From contig NZ_JAAEHL010000011.1 in NCBI RefSeq assembly GCF_010614725.1, positions 124,001-188,000 on the forward strand: a DNA stretch of 64,000 bases, written 5' to 3'. The notes below the pieces were generated by a model. It saw only the letters and a list, made by a program, of their open reading frames with translations, made no database searches and was not told the DNA's origin. Positions 53,476-61,967 of the stretch are shown here, piece after piece. The position numbers and the translations under genes were made by a program. Origin of the DNA: Flavobacterium ajazii. Lineage in GTDB: Bacteria; Bacteroidota; Bacteroidia; Flavobacteriales; Flavobacteriaceae. Every line of letters starts with the position of its first letter. Positions within the stretch are counted from its first letter, which is position 1.

Positions 53476-56400
53476 ATGAAAAAACATTACTTTATGTTCT
53501 TGTTACTGATACTCTTTTCAGTAATGGGATTTTCGCAAACCACCCTGAAAATTGAAGCAGAAAGTTATAATTTAAATTCGGGCGCAAAGTCAGAAAATAA
53601 TGCAGCGCTTTCGGGAGGGAAAAATGTAGGGTATATTAAAAACAATACATGGATTGCTTTCACCGGACATGTATTTAATCAGTATGACACTAATTTCAAT
53701 GTCCTGGCATCCGGAGCAACGGGAGGAACCATTGAGTTTCGATTGGGTTCTTCCACCGGAACTTTAATCGGAACTGCCACTGTTAGCGGCTCTACAGGAT
53801 TCAGCGATTACAAAATGTTCTCGGCTGCCATTACACCTACAACCGGTACTTATGATTTGTATCTGGTTTTTAAGCATCCGACTAATACAGGTTATCTTTT
53901 TAATATAGATTATCTGGAAAAAGTTACTAATATTCCGGGTGCAGTTACTTATAGTTTGGCAACTAATGTTAGTCCGGTTTCATCAGGGACAGTTACCTTA
54001 AATCCTGCGGGAACCAATTTCAACGATGGAACAGCTATTACATTAACAGCAAATAAAAACTTCGGATATAATTTTACAAGATGGGTAGATGGTAATGGAA
54101 ATCCTGTTTCAACTGCAAATCCATATACTTTTACCATTAATTCTAATACTACTCTTGTTGCAGAATATGCAGCAGTTGATACTTATACTTTGAGCGTAAA
54201 TGTTAACGGAGCTTACGGATTAGGAGATTATTCAATTTCTCCTGCGGGAAAAGACGGGGCATTTTCGGTTTACGAAAAAGGAACAAACGTTACGATAACA
54301 GCTATTGAAAATGATATTGTTAAATTCAGTAATTGGTCGAATGGTTCAACGGCAATTAGTATTCCGGTAACAATGAATGCCAATACAAGTGTTACGGGAA
54401 CTTACGATAATGTATCGTTTATCGCAGGCTGGACATTCAAAACCGATCAATATGCGCACCCAAGAGTAGCTGAATTGTATTCTAATGTTGACAACAAACC
54501 ACAATTATTTGCCTATAATATGGCAGACAATATAGTAACTCCCAATGTAAGACTTCAAAACAGAGGAGGCAAAAGCGGTTTTGGGGTATGGAATACAATT
54601 AGAGGTGATTTTTTCTACTTTATGACTTCTTTTTCAACCATTGGATATAAAAATATAAATGTTTCGTCCGGACTTATCGGTTACTATTATGGTTGTGACG
54701 AATGGACTTTACAATATTCGCTTGACGGTGTAAACTTTGTAAATCTGTCGAATCTGACTACGATCAATACAAGTTCAATTACACAAATTGGTGGAATCTT
54801 ACCAGTTGAGGCCGAAGGAAAAGCAAAGGTATATCTGAAATGGATCCCTAACATTGCAGGACCAAAACACGGAAGCGCAACTGATGTAACGGCTACAGTT
54901 TTGTCAAATCTTATGATAAAAGCAGATGAAATCCCTGTTTTAGACAATACAGCACCAATACTTTTGTCGAGCATTCCTGAAAGTGCTGCAACCTCAGCCA
55001 GCGCCAGTGGAAATATCATTCTTAATTACGATGAAAAAGTAAAATTAGGTACCGGACAGGCAATACTCAACGGGAAAAATTTAACTGCTGAATTTGTAAA
55101 CAAAACAGTGAAATTCAGTTATTACGGCTTAGAGTACAACACACAATATACGTTCACTTTACCGGCAGGTTTTGTGACCGATCTTTCAGGTAATAATGCT
55201 TCGGCAGTTAACCTGTCTTTCAAAACCATGGAAAAACCAATTCCGGCAAAACGTGCTTTCGATTTAATTGTTGATGCGAATGCAACGGCAGATCAGGTAA
55301 CTTCCGGTAAATATGTAAAAACGATTGCAGAGGCATTTACTAAAGCACCTTCTAATTCATCAACAAGGTTTTTGGTACTGATTACTAACGGAACTTATAA
55401 TTTGGGAGGCGATGGAACCAATCCGCAGGGAGTTGTGTTACAGCTTCCGTCAGGGAAAAATAATGTGTCATTGATTGCACAGTCAAAAGATAAAGTCATT
55501 CTTCAGGGAAATCCGGGATGGGGAATCAAGAATGCAGTTCTTTCGATTGAAGCAAATGATTTATACATGGAAAATATTACAATTGAACATAAGGACGGAA
55601 TCACGACATCGGGTCAGAGACCAGCATTGAACCCAGCCGGAGACAGAAATGTTTATAACGGAATCAGACTAAGAAGTAAACAGGATACCCAGGTTACAGG
55701 CGGAAACAGAAGTTTTTACTACAAATCAACCATTGAAGGCGATGTAGATTTTATTTGCGGAGGCGGAACACACTGGTTTGAAGAATGTAAACTGGTTTCT
55801 GTGGCAAGCGGTTATATCGTTGCTCCAAATCATACTGCGGATGTTCAGTATGGCTATATTTTTAACAACAATACTATTACGGCAGCTACCAGTTATTATT
55901 TAGGACGTCCATGGCAAAATGCTCCAAGGGCTGTTTATTTAAATACAACAATGATAAATGAACCAAATACGCTGGGCTGGGCCAGTATGGGAACATTGCC
56001 GGCCCTTTTTGCAGAGTACAATAGTGTAAACGGAAATGGAGTAGCGGTTAATACTGCTAACCGAACCAATGTTTTTACAGTAAGCAGTGTGGCTCAGACT
56101 GGAAATTATAATCCGGTACTGACTAAAGCAGAGGCTGATGCATTTACGATTGAAAATGTTTTGAGCGGAACTGACAAATGGGATCCTCGTTTGGTGGTAG
56201 AACAAATTGCAGCACCTTCGAACCTTACTTTTACAGGAAATAATACTCTGAAATGGGACAGTAACCAATATGCGATTTGTTATGTGGTGAGTAAAGACGG
56301 AAAGATAATCGACATTACAACCAATGCAACTTATGTGGATAATGCTGCAACTGCAGGTACACATGAATACACAGTACAGGCAGTGAATGAGTATGGAGGG

Positions 56401-56694
56401 TTAAGCGTTGTAAGTACTTTCAGTGCTACGTTGGGATTAGGAGATATAAACGAATCTAATTCGGTAACAGCTTATCCAATACCGGCAAAAGATATTGTAA
56501 ACCTGACACTGCCGGAAGGAATTGGAAGTCTGAATTATGAAATTTATTCTGTTCAGGGGCAAAAAGTAAAAAAAGGCATTTTAGAAAATACAGTCCGATC
56601 AATTGATTTAAGTATGCTGAACCCAGGTCTTTACATTATTAGTTTAAAAAATGCAGCAGGAGCGGTTTATAAAGTAAAAGTGATTAAAAACTAA
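53476..56694 (+). CDS. Multidomain pectinesterase (CE8) with CBM6 and type IX sorting tail
   Basis: 1072-aa secreted enzyme removing methyl esters from homogalacturonan. Order: Sec signal (LILFSVMGFSQT), CBM6-like domain (about 22-150), two InlB-like/divergent repeats (about 155-310), an unassigned beta-rich module (about 314-490), a bacterial Ig/SbsA-like domain (about 493-590), the pectinesterase beta-helix (about 595-900), a fibronectin-like domain and a type IX C-terminal domain (about 995-1072, YPIPAKDIVNL, GLYIISLKN). CE8 residues are Q736-D737, D758 (GDVDFICGGG) and R811 (YYLGRPW). The Por tail puts it on the surface or in the medium, upstream of PL1 and GH28 in the pathway. The following gene starts within 10 bases. 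Confidence 0.9.
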   Translation: MKKHYFMFLLLILFSVMGFSQTTLKIEAESYNLNSGAKSENNAALSGGKNVGYIKNNTWIAFTGHVFNQYDTNFNVLASGATGGTIEFRLGSSTGTLIGTATVSGSTGFSDYKMFSAAITPTTGTYDLYLVFKHPTNTGYLFNIDYLEKVTNIPGAVTYSLATNVSPVSSGTVTLNPAGTNFNDGTAITLTANKNFGYNFTRWVDGNGNPVSTANPYTFTINSNTTLVAEYAAVDTYTLSVNVNGAYGLGDYSISPAGKDGAFSVYEKGTNVTITAIENDIVKFSNWSNGSTAISIPVTMNANTSVTGTYDNVSFIAGWTFKTDQYAHPRVAELYSNVDNKPQLFAYNMADNIVTPNVRLQNRGGKSGFGVWNTIRGDFFYFMTSFSTIGYKNINVSSGLIGYYYGCDEWTLQYSLDGVNFVNLSNLTTINTSSITQIGGILPVEAEGKAKVYLKWIPNIAGPKHGSATDVTATVLSNLMIKADEIPVLDNTAPILLSSIPESAATSASASGNIILNYDEKVKLGTGQAILNGKNLTAEFVNKTVKFSYYGLEYNTQYTFTLPAGFVTDLSGNNASAVNLSFKTMEKPIPAKRAFDLIVDANATADQVTSGKYVKTIAEAFTKAPSNSSTRFLVLITNGTYNLGGDGTNPQGVVLQLPSGKNNVSLIAQSKDKVILQGNPGWGIKNAVLSIEANDLYMENITIEHKDGITTSGQRPALNPAGDRNVYNGIRLRSKQDTQVTGGNRSFYYKSTIEGDVDFICGGGTHWFEECKLVSVASGYIVAPNHTADVQYGYIFNNNTITAATSYYLGRPWQNAPRAVYLNTTMINEPNTLGWASMGTLPALFAEYNSVNGNGVAVNTANRTNVFTVSSVAQTGNYNPVLTKAEADAFTIENVLSGTDKWDPRLVVEQIAAPSNLTFTGNNTLKWDSNQYAICYVVSKDGKIIDITTNATYVDNAATAGTHEYTVQAVNEYGGLSVVSTFSATLGLGDINESNSVTAYPIPAKDIVNLTLPEGIGSLNYEIYSVQGQKVKKGILENTVRSIDLSMLNPGLYIISLKNAAGAVYKVKVIKN

Positions 56695-56704
56695 AATGTC
56701 AAAG

Positions 56705-57210
56705 ATGAAAAAACAATTATCTTTTAACCTATTGCTGATATTATTTTCGGCAATAGGGTTTTCTCAAACAGTTCAGCGAATTGAAGCGGAAAATTATAGT
56801 GCTTTTAATGGAGTAGCTACAGAAACGAATGCTGCACTCTCCGGTGGTAAGAATATCGGAAGTTGTAAAAATGGTTATTGGGTTAAATTCGCAGCACACG
56901 TTTTTAGTCAGTTTGATATCCGTTTTGATATCGCAGCTGCCAGTAAAACGCAGACAGGATCACCAACAGTTGGAACTTTAGCCGGAACTGTTGAAATAAG
57001 AATAGATGCCGTTAGTGGTACTCTGATTGGTACGGCCAATATTAATGCGACTTCAACAGGAAACTGGACAACCTATCAGATTGTTTCTGCTCCTATAGCC
57101 CAAACGACAGGGACACATGATTTATACTTTGTATTTAAACCTGTCTCAGGAAATAACTATGTAGGTAATTTTGATTATTTTGAAAAAGTGACCAATGATC
57201 CTGGTATTAC
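56705..57210 (+). repeat. CBM6 module, duplicated in PL1 gene (first copy)
   Basis: About 500 bases encoding signal peptide and CBM6 are close at DNA level to 59278-59775. Long shared runs include CAACAGTTGG, GAAATAAGAATAGATGC, CAATATTAAT, CCCAAACGACAGG and GGAAATAACTATGTAGGTAA. The CE8 gene carries a more diverged version. Confidence 0.75.
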
Positions 57211-59005
57211 CATGTACACTTTGACTACCAATGTTAGTCCGGTTTCATCGGGAACAATAATTAGGAATATATCTGGTACCCAATTTGCTGATGGAACCCA
57301 AATAAGTTTGACGGCAAATCCCGAATATGGCTATATTTTTTCAAAATGGGTGGATGAGAATGGTACGCTTGTTTCTACAAATAGAGCTATTACGTTTGCT
57401 ATGACCGCAAATATCACACGTGTTGCAGAATTTGTAACAGAGACTTTTCCTGATGTTGCCACTACACAGATTCTGCCTAACATACCTGCCACTCAGTATG
57501 TAATTACGGAGGCAGTATATGGGGGAAGCACTTCCAGTCTTGATAATTCATCGGCAATAAATTCGGCCATTAACGCTGCTAATGCTGCAGGGGGAGGAAC
57601 CGTTGTTGTTCCTGCGGCTGCTTCACCATTTTTGAGTGGTCCCATCACAATGAAAAACAATGTAAATCTTCAAATTTCAGATGGAGCTACACTACAGTTG
57701 ATGCCTTATGGGAACGGAAATGGATCTCCGGCCGGTTCCTATCCAAACAGTGGAACAGCTGACAGTTATACAACTTTTATTTACGGAGAAAATCTGTCCA
57801 ATATTGCCATAACCGGAAAAGGGACAATCGAAGGAGACGGTAGTGCGTGGTGGACTGCTTTTGATGCTACTGGTATCGGTCGTCCTGGTATCATACGTTT
57901 TAAGGCCTGTAATAAGGTTTTGATTTCTGATATTACGGTACACAACGCTCCAAATGTTAGTCTTACTATGGGAAAAAGCGGCAGCGGTCGTGGAGCAAAC
58001 GGAACAATCAAGAACGTAACAGTTATTGCACCGGAAACTGCCCCAAACACGGACGCTCTGGATGTGTGGTACTGGGATGGATTGGATGTTTTGAATTGTA
58101 AATTCTCTGTAGGTGACGATGATGTGGCTGTGGATGCCAATTCTCAGAATATTAAAATTAAGAACTGTGCTTTTGGAGAAGGCCATGGCGTTTCTGTGGG
58201 AAGCTACACTTCTAATGTAAACAACGTTTATGTGGATAATTGCAGCTTTAATGGCACTTCAAACGGATTTCGTTTGAAATCAGCGATTGATCGTGGAGGA
58301 AATGAAACTACATTCTACTATTCAAATGTAACGATGGAAAATGTATCAACTCCGTTTGCGATTACGAGCTGGTATCCAAAAGAACCTACAGCAGCTCCAT
58401 CGACATTAACTCCAGGAACGGTTACAAGTACAACGCCAACCTGGAAAAATATTACGTTCAAAAATATTACCGTAAACAATTCTACAAATGCAGGAATGTT
58501 TTATGGTTTGCCGGAATCACCTATCACTAATGTTGTTTTTGATAATGTGAAGATTAACGCAAATAAGGGAATGACTGCCAATTTTGTGACAGGACTGGAT
58601 TTCCAAAACTGTTCTTCGATTACTATTCCAGGCAATGGAGGAAATGCTATTACTTCCTATAAAGCAGAAACGGTAAGTGGCAGTAATGTAATAAACGGAA
58701 TCAATACAGTAACTGGAGTTTCAACCTCATGTAATAATTTGTCTGTGCCGGATGCAGAACTTACCACAAATACATTTTCTTTTTATCCAAATCCGGTAAG
58801 AGGAAATGATTTTACTGTAAACACGAATTCAGTTATTCAAAAAATCATGATTTATACTATTTCAGGAACAAAAATAAAAGAGCTTAAAGGGAATAACTCA
58901 ACGGAACAAACCATTGACTTAGAAGGTTTATCTGCGGGTTGTTATCTTGTGCAGGTTCTCTCTGAGAATGGGAAAACTAGCAATGCAAAAGTAATCAGGG
59001 AATAA
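56705..59005 (+). CDS. GH28 polygalacturonase with CBM6 and type IX sorting tail
   Basis: 766-aa secreted enzyme. ATG 56705 (MKKQLSFNLLLILFSAIGFSQ) gives a signal peptide like those of its paralogues; ATG 56696 is one base after the previous stop. A CBM6-like domain (about 22-170) and a divergent repeat (about 175-250) precede the GH28 beta-helix (about 280-670). Catalytic residues, numbered from 56696, are N451-T-D453, D474-D475 (SVGDDDVAVD), H497 (GEGHGVSVGSY) and R526-L-K528. The NTD/GDD/GHG/RxK set is complete. The type IX tail (YPNPVRGNDFTV, GLSAGCYLVQVL) indicates surface or extracellular location. The near-adjacent position suggests co-expression with the CE8 gene, which makes its substrate. 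Confidence 0.92.
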   Translation: MKKQLSFNLLLILFSAIGFSQTVQRIEAENYSAFNGVATETNAALSGGKNIGSCKNGYWVKFAAHVFSQFDIRFDIAAASKTQTGSPTVGTLAGTVEIRIDAVSGTLIGTANINATSTGNWTTYQIVSAPIAQTTGTHDLYFVFKPVSGNNYVGNFDYFEKVTNDPGITMYTLTTNVSPVSSGTIIRNISGTQFADGTQISLTANPEYGYIFSKWVDENGTLVSTNRAITFAMTANITRVAEFVTETFPDVATTQILPNIPATQYVITEAVYGGSTSSLDNSSAINSAINAANAAGGGTVVVPAAASPFLSGPITMKNNVNLQISDGATLQLMPYGNGNGSPAGSYPNSGTADSYTTFIYGENLSNIAITGKGTIEGDGSAWWTAFDATGIGRPGIIRFKACNKVLISDITVHNAPNVSLTMGKSGSGRGANGTIKNVTVIAPETAPNTDALDVWYWDGLDVLNCKFSVGDDDVAVDANSQNIKIKNCAFGEGHGVSVGSYTSNVNNVYVDNCSFNGTSNGFRLKSAIDRGGNETTFYYSNVTMENVSTPFAITSWYPKEPTAAPSTLTPGTVTSTTPTWKNITFKNITVNNSTNAGMFYGLPESPITNVVFDNVKINANKGMTANFVTGLDFQNCSSITIPGNGGNAITSYKAETVSGSNVINGINTVTGVSTSCNNLSVPDAELTTNTFSFYPNPVRGNDFTVNTNSVIQKIMIYTISGTKIKELKGNNSTEQTIDLEGLSAGCYLVQVLSENGKTSNAKVIRE

Positions 59006-59277
59006 AACGATTTGCGATCAAACTATTCGTGTAGTTAGTTGTTGGAAAATATTTGGACAAATATTTCAAAAAAAGCCAAATGTTTTCCTTTAGCCCCGAT
59101 GGAAGCGGCATCCTTTTTCTTTTTTCTTTAAAAAGGAAAAGATATAGCGGACAGCGGGATCTATTTCTGCTGAAAAGACCTGATTTTTCCGCTACAAAAA
59201 ATAATAATAACTGAGATTAGGTTTAAAGAACGGAAGGTTCGAAAAAACTAAACCAGCTCTATAAATCAAATTAAAAA
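59006..59277. other. Gap between GH28 and PL1 filled mostly by a dispersed repeat
   Basis: 272 bases. From 59067 onward it consists of repeat copy A and its tail; no gene-like frame or exact -7 element was found. Confidence 0.5.
59067..59221 (+). repeat. Dispersed structured repeat, copy A
   Basis: The order is AAAAAAGCCAAATGTTTTCC, TTTAGCCCCGATGGAAGCGG, a hairpin ATCCTTTTT/AAAAAGGAAAAGAT, AGCGGACAGCGGGAT, then TTTTCCGCTACAAAAAATAA and CTGAGATTAG. The head and tail match copy C (48113-48291), the middle matches copy B (13555-13680). It is 56 bases before the PL1 start codon. Confidence 0.65.
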
Positions 59278-59775
59278 ATGAAAAAACAATTTTTTATTTC
59301 CTTGTTGCTGATGTTATTTATGGCAATAGGGTTTTCGCAAACGACTCAGCGACTTGAAGCTGAAAATTATAGTACCTTCAATGGAGTATCAATAGAAACA
59401 AATGCTGCTCTCTCAGGAGGGAAGAATATTGGAAACTGTAAAAATGGATACTGGATTAGATTCGCAGGACATGTTTTTAATCAATATGATACCCGTTTTG
59501 ATATCGCAGCAGCCAGCAGAACCCAAACCGGATCACCAACAGTTGGTACTCTGGCTGGGACTGTTGAAATAAGAATAGATGCAGTTGGCGGTACTCTAAT
59601 TGGTACAGCCAATATTAATACGACTTCAACGGGAAACTGGACCACTTATCAAATTTTTTCTGTTCCAATAGCCCAAACGACAGGTACACATGATTTGTAT
59701 TTTGTATTTAAACCTGTTACCGGAAATAACTATGTAGGTAATTTTGATTATTTTGAAAAAGTGACCGATAATGCT
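59278..59775 (+). repeat. CBM6 module, duplicated from or to the GH28 gene (second copy)
   Basis: Counterpart of 56705-57210. Differences are mostly at third codon positions, which suggests a recent duplication or gene conversion within coding frames. Confidence 0.75.
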
Positions 59776-61860
59776 AATGTTGCCATTTATGCTTTGACAA
59801 CCAGTGCAAGCCCGGCTTCGGGGGGAAGTATTTCTTCTGCTCAGCCAGGAACTCAGTTTGTTGATGGTACGCAAATTACGCTGACTGCAACTCCGAACTT
59901 TGGTTATAATTTTGTGAGATGGGTAGATGCTAATGGAAATCCGGTTTCAACAGTTAATCCGGTTACTTTTTCTATTACATCAAATATTACTTATACAGCA
60001 GAATTTAAAACGGCTAATACGTATACCATATCGTATCAAAACTCAGTTGACGGATCAGTGATAACGGGATTGACTCCAACAACCTATACTGAAGGAATTC
60101 CTGAAACCTTACCTGTTCCAACTGCAATAGGTTACACATTCTATGGTTGGTCAACATCGTTGACAGTACCCAATACTATTAAAAAAACAGAAGCAACGAC
60201 TACAGGTAATCAGGTTTTTTACGCTTTTTGGGGACCAACAGGAGGAAATAGTAAAGATACTCCCGCCTTTCCCGGAGCAGAAGGTTATGGTAAATATGTT
60301 ACCGGTGGCCGTGGCGGAAAACTTATTTATGTGACTAATTTAAATGACTCAGGACCAGGTTCACTTCGTGATGCCATTAATCAGTCAGGTCCAAGAATTG
60401 TTGTTTTTAAAGTATCGGGGACTATTAAACTGGAAAGCGAGTTGGGTATCACGGATAATATTACCATTGCAGGACAAACAGCTCCGGGTGGAGGAATTAC
60501 TCTGAGAGATTATAATGTGAAGGTAAGAGGTAATAATGTTATCATCCGTTATTTACGTTTTAGAATGGGAGATGAAAAAAATGTAGAGAACGATGCATTG
60601 GGAGGACGTTTTCAAAAAAATATTATAGTTGACCATTGTTCGATGAGCTGGTCAACAGATGAATGTGTTTCTTTTTATCAGAATGAAAATTTCACGCTTC
60701 AGTGGTGTATTATTTCAGAAAGTCTTCGAAATTCTGTTCACGACAAAGGCGCTCATGGCTATGGAGGCGTATGGGGAGGAAAAAATGCTTCGTTCCATCA
60801 CAACCTTCTGGCTCATCATGACAGCCGTAATCCCAGATTGGGAGAATATGCAAACGATCCTTTTGCTTTAACCGATTTAGTGGATATACGTAATAACGTG
60901 ATCTACAACTGGGGCGGCAATAGCTGTTACGGTGGTGATGCAATGAATGTTAATCTGGTAAATAATTACTGGAAACCGGGTCCCGGAACTTCTAATTCTA
61001 CTAAAGAACGTATTTTGTCAACAGGAAGAAGCCTGGATTCAACATCGCCATTGTACGGAATCTGGGGGAAATATTATGTAGACGGGAATTATGTAAACGG
61101 ATCGACAAGAGCTACTCAGGACAATTGGACGTATGGTGTATTTAATCAGTTTCACGGAAGCCAGTTACCCGTAACCCAGGCGAACAAAGACGAGTTAAAA
61201 ATTGAAACACCTCATGCATCCGGAGAAATCACGACGCATACTGCTGTAAAGGCGTATGAACTGGTTTTGGACCATGCCGGAGCAAATTTGTTCAGGGATG
61301 CAGTTGATGCCAGAGCAGTTGCTGATACACGATCAGGAACAGCATCTATCATGAATGGCGGTAACGGAAGTACAAACGGATATATTGATACTCAGACAGC
61401 AGCCGGTGGATGGCCGGTACTGCCAACTGCAACAGCACCTGTTGATACTGATGGAGATGGGATGCCGGATGTATGGGAAACTGAAAAAGGTCTAAATCCT
61501 TCCGTTGCCACAGATGGTAATCTAAAAACACTTGATACAGGTTATACCAACATTGAAGTGTACATCAACAGCATTGTAAAACAACTAACAGACAGTCAGA
61601 ATGGTACTCTTGGTGTAAATGAATTTTCGAAAAAAAATGATTTATTTTATGCTTATCCAACCGTGAGTAAAAATAAAATAACCCTGAAATCAGTTGTAGA
61701 GTATGATACTGTAGCAGTTATTAATCTTGCCGGGCAGGTTGTAAAGAAAGTTGATACAACCAGTACAGAAACCACTATTTCAGTTAGCGATCTGACTGAT
61801 GGAGTTTATATTCTTAAAAGTCAGAAGACAGGAATGACAACAAGAATAATTGTTAAATAA
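59278..61860 (+). CDS. PL1-type pectate lyase with CBM6 and type IX sorting tail
   Basis: 860-aa secreted enzyme cleaving pectate by beta-elimination. Order: Sec signal (LMLFMAIGFSQT), CBM6-like domain (about 22-170), divergent repeat (about 175-245), Listeria-Bacteroides InlB repeat (about 248-322; GYTFYGWSTSLTVP), PL1 beta-helix (about 330-690) and a Ca-binding thrombospondin-type segment (DTDGDGMPDVWETEKGLNP). A type IX tail (YAYPTVSKNKITL, LTDGVYILKSQ) ends it. PL1 hallmarks are FPGAEGYGKYVTGGRGG, ITIAGQTAPGGGITL and DHCSMSWSTDECVSFY. Products carry unsaturated ends, the substrate of the GH105 enzyme encoded upstream. Its N-terminal module is nearly identical in DNA to that of the preceding GH28 gene. 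Confidence 0.92.
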   Translation: MKKQFFISLLLMLFMAIGFSQTTQRLEAENYSTFNGVSIETNAALSGGKNIGNCKNGYWIRFAGHVFNQYDTRFDIAAASRTQTGSPTVGTLAGTVEIRIDAVGGTLIGTANINTTSTGNWTTYQIFSVPIAQTTGTHDLYFVFKPVTGNNYVGNFDYFEKVTDNANVAIYALTTSASPASGGSISSAQPGTQFVDGTQITLTATPNFGYNFVRWVDANGNPVSTVNPVTFSITSNITYTAEFKTANTYTISYQNSVDGSVITGLTPTTYTEGIPETLPVPTAIGYTFYGWSTSLTVPNTIKKTEATTTGNQVFYAFWGPTGGNSKDTPAFPGAEGYGKYVTGGRGGKLIYVTNLNDSGPGSLRDAINQSGPRIVVFKVSGTIKLESELGITDNITIAGQTAPGGGITLRDYNVKVRGNNVIIRYLRFRMGDEKNVENDALGGRFQKNIIVDHCSMSWSTDECVSFYQNENFTLQWCIISESLRNSVHDKGAHGYGGVWGGKNASFHHNLLAHHDSRNPRLGEYANDPFALTDLVDIRNNVIYNWGGNSCYGGDAMNVNLVNNYWKPGPGTSNSTKERILSTGRSLDSTSPLYGIWGKYYVDGNYVNGSTRATQDNWTYGVFNQFHGSQLPVTQANKDELKIETPHASGEITTHTAVKAYELVLDHAGANLFRDAVDARAVADTRSGTASIMNGGNGSTNGYIDTQTAAGGWPVLPTATAPVDTDGDGMPDVWETEKGLNPSVATDGNLKTLDTGYTNIEVYINSIVKQLTDSQNGTLGVNEFSKKNDLFYAYPTVSKNKITLKSVVEYDTVAVINLAGQVVKKVDTTSTETTISVSDLTDGVYILKSQKTGMTTRIIVK

Positions 61861-61866
61861 GTTTTG

Positions 61867-61905
61867 AAAGGGGACTTAAGTTTGAAGCTTTGTCTCCTTT
61901 TTTTA
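61867..61905 (+). terminator. Terminator after PL1
   Basis: AAAGGGGAC pairs with GTCTCCTTT (one G-T pair) and a run of seven T follows. Confidence 0.7.
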
Positions 61906-61967
61906 TTGAACTTTAATTTTTAATATTTTATTAAAACACCCCAAATACTATTGTTGAATTTATACAA

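Noticed and set aside
57692..58186. Minus-strand reading frames inside the second GH28 gene
   Set aside because: Antisense shadows caused by the composition of the coding strand.
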